18,532 nucleotides of DNA from a bacterium (GTDB taxonomy: Bacteria; JAJVIF01; JAGGVT01). Under the pieces are notes generated by a model. That model did not search any database. It worked only from the letters and a program-made list of their open reading frames with translations, and was not told where the DNA came from. The stretch is from the NCBI GenBank assembly GCA_021157815.1, contig JAGGVT010000202.1:1-18532 (forward strand), read 5' to 3'. Made by a program: the position numbers and the translations under genes. Positions 14,288-18,532 of the stretch are shown piece after piece (the stretch's first letter is position 1; every line of letters begins with the position of its first letter).

Positions 14288-14345
14288 GATTCCGGGTCAA
14301 GCCCGGAATGACAGTAGCTTGTCATTCCAGTAAAAGCCGGAATCC
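14288..14345. repeat. Palindromic gtcattcc/ggaatgac dispersed repeat, copy 2
   Basis: gattccgggtcaagcccgg and the following aatgac face gtcattccagtaaaagccgg across an 8-nt spacer. It is the same motif as at 5611-5683 but with arms in the opposite order. It occupies the centre between the two tandem arrays. Confidence 0.65.
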
Positions 14346-14393
14346 ATCCTTTTTCAGAGGTCTCCAAGTTGATTTAACCAATCTTTTTTTTTT

Positions 14394-14581
14394 ACCTGCT
14401 AACTTACCAACTTGCTAACCTGCTAACTTGCTAACCTGCTAACTTACCAACCTGCTAACTTGCTAACCTGCTAACTTACCAACCTGCTAACTTGCTAACC
14501 TGCTAACTTGCTAACCTGCTAACTTGCTAACCTGCTAACTTACTAACTTATTAACCTGCTAACTTACTAACTTATTAACTG
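14394..14581. repeat. 8-bp tandem repeat array, right arm
   Basis: About 23 head-to-tail copies of an 8-mer alternating aacttgct, aacctgct and aacttacc/aacttact. It is inverted with respect to 14153-14235, so the two can pair as a very long hairpin. There are no unique spacers. It ends within 5 nt of the downstream gene's stop codon. The 452-nt region 14134-14585 holds only these repeats. Confidence 0.9.
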
Positions 14582-14585
14582 TTTT

Positions 14586-16817
14586 TCAATTTCCTTCTAT
14601 GTTTCCACCATCTATATAACCCAATCCTTTGAGTTGTTCAAGGGCGGATGGGTCGATTTTTTGCTGCGTTCCTCTTTTTTCCTCCGCCATATTATACGTT
14701 GGAATAGTTGTAACCGGATGCGAATCGAGGAAATCCGGATTGATAAAATCAAGCCATATTTCACCAGCCATGTCCTCCCCTACCGGCAGGCCGGCAAAAT
14801 ACAATATGTTTTCGGTAATATCCTTTATTGATTTGTTCTCTGATTTATTGCTTTTGTAATCACCGTTAGAAACCGGTTCGATAGGGCCACCCCATGCAAC
14901 GTAAATTCCCTCACCTCTATGGACTCCCAAATTGACTTCCAGGCCGGAGCCGGCTTTGAAACCATGGTCGCTGGCGATTAAGATTACATCATTTACAGGG
15001 TCAATACCCTCAAGGATGTCGGCGATCCATTTATCCGCGAGATCGTATCCTTCCGCAATGGCATCGTGGCCGATTTTTTGAATCATCTCGGCGTTTTCGA
15101 GATTCTTCATCTGGGAATCGGAATATTCACCATACCTGAAAGCCCAGGTTGGATGCTGCAGGCGGTCGCTAAGAGTGAATACCTGAATGAACAAATCCCA
15201 TTCGCTCTCGTCGAACAGCGCTTTTCCAATAACGGATTTCTTTGATTCAGTGCTGATGAGAAGTTCCTTTATAGCTGGCAGCAGGACAACATCCTTTGCC
15301 GCCATCCATGTCATCTCGACAACATACTGCCCGAACAGTTTCGTTATATCCCTCGAAAGCGCGGCTGGGAAAGTGAATGGATGTTTCGGGTTTTCAGAGC
15401 GCATGAAAAACGGTGTCATGTAGATGAGGACATCATCGCCATCAAGTTTAACCGCTTTGATTTTCGCAACTCCTACCACACCCGGTCCGAGCTGCACTGT
15501 AAAATAATCGCTCCATTTGCCCTCATCGAGTGATGCCAGCGGCGCGCCATCGCCGTGAAGCGGGAGGATATCGAAACGTCCCTCATCCTTGAAATATTTA
15601 AACCGAGCGACATCGATTTTCATTCCGTAAATCTCAGCAAGTTTCGTTTGCAGCTGGGCTTGAATCCACATGTTTTTGAAAACCTTGCCCCTCATACCGG
15701 CGTTGTATTTATCGATGAGCACATCTGTAACAGTGACTTTTCCCCTGTAATTGCCGTCAGCGTCAAGTTTGAGATCGAGCGGCTTGAAAGGCGTCAGCGT
15801 GTTTTTCATGGGTTTGGAGCGAATTATCCAGCCGTACATGTTCATTGTCTGATTCGGACAGGGGAAACCGCTGATTCCTTTCCCGATAAATTCCTCCGGG
15901 GGGAATGTTGCCGGAATGTTGATTATTGTGCTTCTTAGTTCATATTCTGAAAAGATATTCCAAACAGCTTTGACCAGCCGATTTTTTGAGTACGCGATTT
16001 CCCAGTCTTCGATTCCGTGTTTTTTCGGAGTCTGTCCTGTGAATATGGTCGTCCAGAGCACAGGAGAGCGGTAGGGTTTCATGCTTTCGAGAACACCCCA
16101 TCTGCCCTCATCAAGCAGTTTTTTAAAATGAGGCAGTTTGCCATCCTCGATTAACGGTTCGATTACCTGCCAGTCACCGCCATCGATTCCGAGGGCAATC
16201 ACACGGTGAAGCGGTTTTTCAATCGGGTCTCGATGGACAACAGCTCTGTAGCTGGTTCGTTTTTTCGCGAGTTGAGACTGCGCCGCGCGATTCTTGCTGA
16301 ACGTTGGAAGAAGTATAAACAGGCATAAAAGAATTGTGATTAGTTTTATTAACGCCGCCGTCCCGGGATTTGATGCGTTTCTGACATTGACAAGGAGATC
16401 GAACGTGGCTTTGAAGAGCATTCCAAGCGCGAGCGCTGATATTAATCCAATCAGGAGATATACATAATATAGATAATTCTCAGATACCTGCCTGAGAATG
16501 AAACTGGCATGGAATGACATCTGGTACATGTAAAACGGCGCGAGGATGAATACGCCAATCCAGAATCCGAGTTTGAAACTGTTTGCAATTCGAGGAATGA
16601 ACAGTCTAAATATCAATTCGAGAATAACATAGAGACCGAGATATACCGGCGCAAGCAGTTTGAACAATTCGATTGTGCTGCCGCGGTCGATGCTGTAGTA
16701 GTAGCACCAGATGCCGACAGCGATAATTGGGATTAGCAGGAAGAGCATGAAAGAGGATAACGAGTTATCCGGTTTGTTTTTTTGTGTTGTTGTATGTTTG
16801 CTGTTTTTATCTGTCAT
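14586..16817 (-). CDS. Membrane-anchored alkaline phosphatase superfamily phosphodiesterase/sulfatase-like protein
   Basis: The 743-residue product has five predicted membrane helices in the first 173 residues (about 23-41, 53-75, 83-100, 117-137, 155-173), then a large catalytic domain. Superfamily marks are VIALGIDGGDW (D212 metal ligand), the nucleophile region SPVLWTTIFTG (T256/T257), SDRLQHPTW (D551, H555), ASDHGF (D617, H618) and NLGVHRG (H633). This pattern fits type I phosphodiesterase/nucleotide pyrophosphatase-like members. The C-terminal LEQLKGLGYI is common in the family. The active site should face outside the cytoplasm; the substrate is unknown, though an envelope polymer or lipid head group is plausible. 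The ATG start has a weak ribosome-binding site. Confidence 0.85.
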   Translation of the reverse strand: MTDKNSKHTTTQKNKPDNSLSSFMLFLLIPIIAVGIWCYYYSIDRGSTIELFKLLAPVYLGLYVILELIFRLFIPRIANSFKLGFWIGVFILAPFYMYQMSFHASFILRQVSENYLYYVYLLIGLISALALGMLFKATFDLLVNVRNASNPGTAALIKLITILLCLFILLPTFSKNRAAQSQLAKKRTSYRAVVHRDPIEKPLHRVIALGIDGGDWQVIEPLIEDGKLPHFKKLLDEGRWGVLESMKPYRSPVLWTTIFTGQTPKKHGIEDWEIAYSKNRLVKAVWNIFSEYELRSTIINIPATFPPEEFIGKGISGFPCPNQTMNMYGWIIRSKPMKNTLTPFKPLDLKLDADGNYRGKVTVTDVLIDKYNAGMRGKVFKNMWIQAQLQTKLAEIYGMKIDVARFKYFKDEGRFDILPLHGDGAPLASLDEGKWSDYFTVQLGPGVVGVAKIKAVKLDGDDVLIYMTPFFMRSENPKHPFTFPAALSRDITKLFGQYVVEMTWMAAKDVVLLPAIKELLISTESKKSVIGKALFDESEWDLFIQVFTLSDRLQHPTWAFRYGEYSDSQMKNLENAEMIQKIGHDAIAEGYDLADKWIADILEGIDPVNDVILIASDHGFKAGSGLEVNLGVHRGEGIYVAWGGPIEPVSNGDYKSNKSENKSIKDITENILYFAGLPVGEDMAGEIWLDFINPDFLDSHPVTTIPTYNMAEEKRGTQQKIDPSALEQLKGLGYIDGGNIEGN

Positions 16818-16855
16818 TTTACTAGTGTCCGATTAATATCGAGTCATTCTATCCG

Positions 16856-16966
16856 TAAAAAGTGGACAGTCCACACGAGCTTCCAGTATTGTGATTTCAA
16901 TAAACATTTTTATAAATCTCAGTGTTTATCATACTTATTCACTTGGTTGGGACAATCCCATTTTTA
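16856..16966. mobile_element. MITE-like element, copy B
   Basis: A non-coding element of about 111 bp, homologous to copy A at 2934-3049 and in the same orientation. It starts TAAAAAGTGGACAGTCC and ends GGGACAATCCCATTTTTA, with TA at each end. It lies in the 222-nt gap between the DUF362 and AP-superfamily genes, about 39 bp before the latter's start. Confidence 0.75.
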
Positions 16967-17039
16967 CTACCGTTGCGAATTATTCTATGTTATTCTGTTT
17001 TCGTTCCATTTTTTCTTGACATTTTTGTGCTGCCATTAA

Positions 17040-17750
17040 TCAACCAACATCTTCAATTTTATACTTTGTTGTGCCAACGCCCATTTTTTCAGCGAATTCG
17101 AGATACTTGCGAGTATCACGATTATTCACCTGCGCGAAAACATCATTTTCGCGTGAGTTTTCAAGATGCTCCTCCATTGAGCCTGGATTCGGTTTGCTGT
17201 CGCCAATCATATCCAGAGTCGCCCAGTCTATCGCAATCATATCCTCACCGGCAAGTATTCCGATATCGCTGACCAGAGGGACGCCGCTCATGGGCATGCA
17301 GTCACATTCCGGCTGTAAATCGAGAAGGAATGAAATGTGCTGCATCTTGTGATGTTTGAACGTGCTCATTGCGGCTTTAAGATGTTTTCCGGCTTTTACC
17401 TCGACTGAATCGTTGCCATAAATGCCATCCGCCATGATTACAGGGCATCCGAGAGTTAATTCGTTATAGCCTTTTTCCAGAGCGGTTTGAAGATACCTAT
17501 AACCGCGAATTCGGACACTGTCCGCGACAAAGGGCCTTGCGCCCATTTTCTTGAGAGCGTTCACTACCGTGCGTACAAGTACAGGCGGGATTGTGCGATG
17601 AGTTCCACCTTTTTTAAAACGACTGCCTAATTTGAGTTTTGCGATTATACGGTCGAGTTTCGCGGGCAGGCTTAGGTTGTAATCGAACCTGTCAGCTGAG
17701 GCGTCGGCGAAATAAAGTTTGGCTGTTGTTTTTTTCTTTGGTGTTGCCAT
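17040..17750 (-). CDS. DUF362 protein with an internal deletion (no ferredoxin domain)
   Basis: The N-terminal part matches DUF362: LKKMGARPFVADSVRIRGYR (66-85), VIMADGIYGNDSVEVKAGKH (104-123). So does the C-terminal part: PECDCMPMSGVPLVSDIGIL (147-166), EDMIAIDWATLDMIGD (169-184) and GVGTTKYKI (224-232). Full-length DUF362 proteins I know of have about 370 residues, with a VSHFKGH segment and two 4Fe-4S ferredoxin motifs between these blocks. Here only about 15 residues (128-142) join them, so roughly 130 residues are missing in frame and no CxxCxxC motif remains. The upstream sequence lacks a clear ribosome-binding site but has TACAAT about 8 nt before the ATG. It could be a distinct short subfamily or a decaying gene. 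Confidence 0.75.
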   Translation of the reverse strand: MATPKKKTTAKLYFADASADRFDYNLSLPAKLDRIIAKLKLGSRFKKGGTHRTIPPVLVRTVVNALKKMGARPFVADSVRIRGYRYLQTALEKGYNELTLGCPVIMADGIYGNDSVEVKAGKHLKAAMSTFKHHKMQHISFLLDLQPECDCMPMSGVPLVSDIGILAGEDMIAIDWATLDMIGDSKPNPGSMEEHLENSRENDVFAQVNNRDTRKYLEFAEKMGVGTTKYKIEDVG

Positions 17751-17847
17751 TATGGTGATATTGTAGCATATTGCGATTATTTTTTAGGCATGCCAGCGTC
17801 ACGGATTGTTGCAGGCAGGATAGGTCTGTTGAAAAAGGTTATTTCCA

Positions 17848-18005
17848 CCGTAACCCGGTCATGCCGTCCCGAATAAAATCAACAATTACCTATTAGGTGA
17901 ATCAGGCATGCCGGGATCCTGCGTAAATAGCCACTTCCCCGGCATGCCTGATTTGCATTATAGAAAATTGTCAACTATGCACGGGACGGCATGACCGGGT
18001 TACGG
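17848..18005. repeat. Nested palindromic element
   Basis: The outer arms (17848-17871 and 17982-18005, containing ccggtcatgccgtcccg) are perfect 24-bp inverted repeats. An inner pair, aatcaggcatgccggg (17900-17915) with cccggcatgcctgatt, also pairs perfectly; AT-rich stretches between them pair imperfectly. The whole folds as one long hairpin of about 158 nt. It fills most of the 294-nt gap between the DUF362 and barrel genes, where no gene is visible. Confidence 0.85.
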
Positions 18006-18044
18006 TTAAACAGGATGTCGTTGTGGTGCTGGATGTTTTAAGAA

Positions 18045-18532
18045 TCAAAAATAGTACATTAACTCTGCATAGATGACGTTTGGATATGAGCCGAATTCGC
18101 TTTGCGGAATTGTCATTGTGGATTCCTCCGACGGCTTTTTGCCGAAGTTCATCGACAAGCCAATTCTGAAATCGGTCTCATTGCTGACTGAATATGTTAG
18201 ATTCGGCTGCAGTGAAAAAGAGGAATCATCGATGGAGTACATGACTGCCAGCTGTCCGTTTATTAAAGGATGAAATTCATAAGTTGCATTCGCGCCGATT
18301 AAATCGCGGCTTAAATGCTTGTTTGCGCCTTTTATTAATCGGGTAAGTGATGCGTGGAGGTCGTTTGGAATCGCGGCGCCGTTGTGGAAATATTCCATAT
18401 CGAGGTTAAGTCCGCTTGGGTAGTAGCGTCCGATGCCGACTGCGAATTGAAGATGATCCTCGTATAAATCGCCATCGAAGGAAAACATCGGCTTGCTGTC
18501 GGATGCAAACAGGTACGCTCCCTCGCCGCGGA
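18045..18532 (-). CDS. C-terminal part of an outer-membrane beta-barrel protein (5' end beyond the window)
   Basis: The frame stays open to the window edge, so the ATG at 18488 is internal, not the start. The visible 162 residues alternate polar and hydrophobic residues in strand-like segments (QFAVGIGRYYP, GLNLDMEYFHNG, GQLAVMYSIDD, FSLQPNLTYSVS, DFRIGLSMNFG). The chain ends YAELMYYF with a C-terminal Phe, the usual barrel-assembly signal. The outer-membrane location is inferred from this pattern and from lpxC. The family and the substrate or solute are not recognisable from this part. Confidence 0.65.
   Translation of the reverse strand, partial: RGEGAYLFASDSKPMFSFDGDLYEDHLQFAVGIGRYYPSGLNLDMEYFHNGAAIPNDLHASLTRLIKGANKHLSRDLIGANATYEFHPLINGQLAVMYSIDDSSFSLQPNLTYSVSNETDFRIGLSMNFGKKPSEESTMTIPQSEFGSYPNVIYAELMYYF

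Noticed and set aside
14153-14581. CRISPR array
   Set aside because: Units of 8 bp run head to tail with no unique spacers and no cas gene nearby.

Overview
The window looks like a piece of chromosome from an uncultured diderm bacterium of moderate GC. The outer-membrane side is supported by lpxC (lipid A synthesis), at least five predicted lipoproteins and a C-terminal beta-barrel fragment ending in Phe. Complex I genes (nuoABCD), a lone fliQ and an HslV protease subunit indicate a respiring, possibly flagellated cell. I cannot place it in a phylum. The gene content is mostly housekeeping, but the intergenic space is unusually rich in short palindromic and tandem repeats.

Layout, left to right. 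94-2795 (minus): nuoA-B-C-D, with overlapping or 3-nt junctions and a candidate promoter upstream; a palindrome follows nuoD. 2796-3167: a MITE-like insertion and a good sigma70-type promoter driving a solitary fliQ (plus). 3445-4128 (minus): a hicB-hicA type toxin-antitoxin pair whose toxin has its only ATG out of frame, with an A AAA AAA heptamer at the point where a -1 shift would restore it. 4252-5403 (minus): a lipoprotein and a class I methyltransferase; the lipoprotein signal-peptide region lies inside a small inverted-repeat element. 5433-5505 (minus): tRNA-Ala(CGC) with its own promoter. 5795-7533 (minus): a pseudopilin-like lipoprotein followed by an RlmD/RumA-type rRNA m5U methyltransferase. 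7602-8578 (plus): a REP-associated tyrosine transposase (RAYT) bracketed by five and a half copies of one palindromic REP. 8685-10490 (plus): an NtrY-like membrane histidine kinase with no adjacent regulator. 10719-12384 (minus): an alpha/beta-hydrolase lipoprotein, flanked by two copies of a palindromic element, and a DUF4878-like lipoprotein. 12534-14133 (minus): hslV then lpxC, which has its own promoter and a strong 5' hairpin. 14153-14581: two inverted arrays of an 8-bp tandem repeat around another palindrome. 14586-16817 (minus): an integral membrane alkaline-phosphatase-superfamily protein. 17040-17750 (minus): an internally shortened DUF362 protein. 17848-18005: a nested palindrome. 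18045-end (minus): the C-terminal end of a probable outer-membrane beta-barrel.

Together the genes cover respiration (nuo), envelope building and lipoproteins (lpxC, hydrolase, AP-like protein, barrel), translation (tRNA-Ala, RlmD), proteolysis (HslV), signalling (NtrY-like) and a toxin-antitoxin pair. The most distinctive trait is the repeat load. I count at least seven separate small palindromic or tandem families in about 18 kb. One has its probable mobilising enzyme (the RAYT) in the window, and others have altered or may have altered coding sequence.
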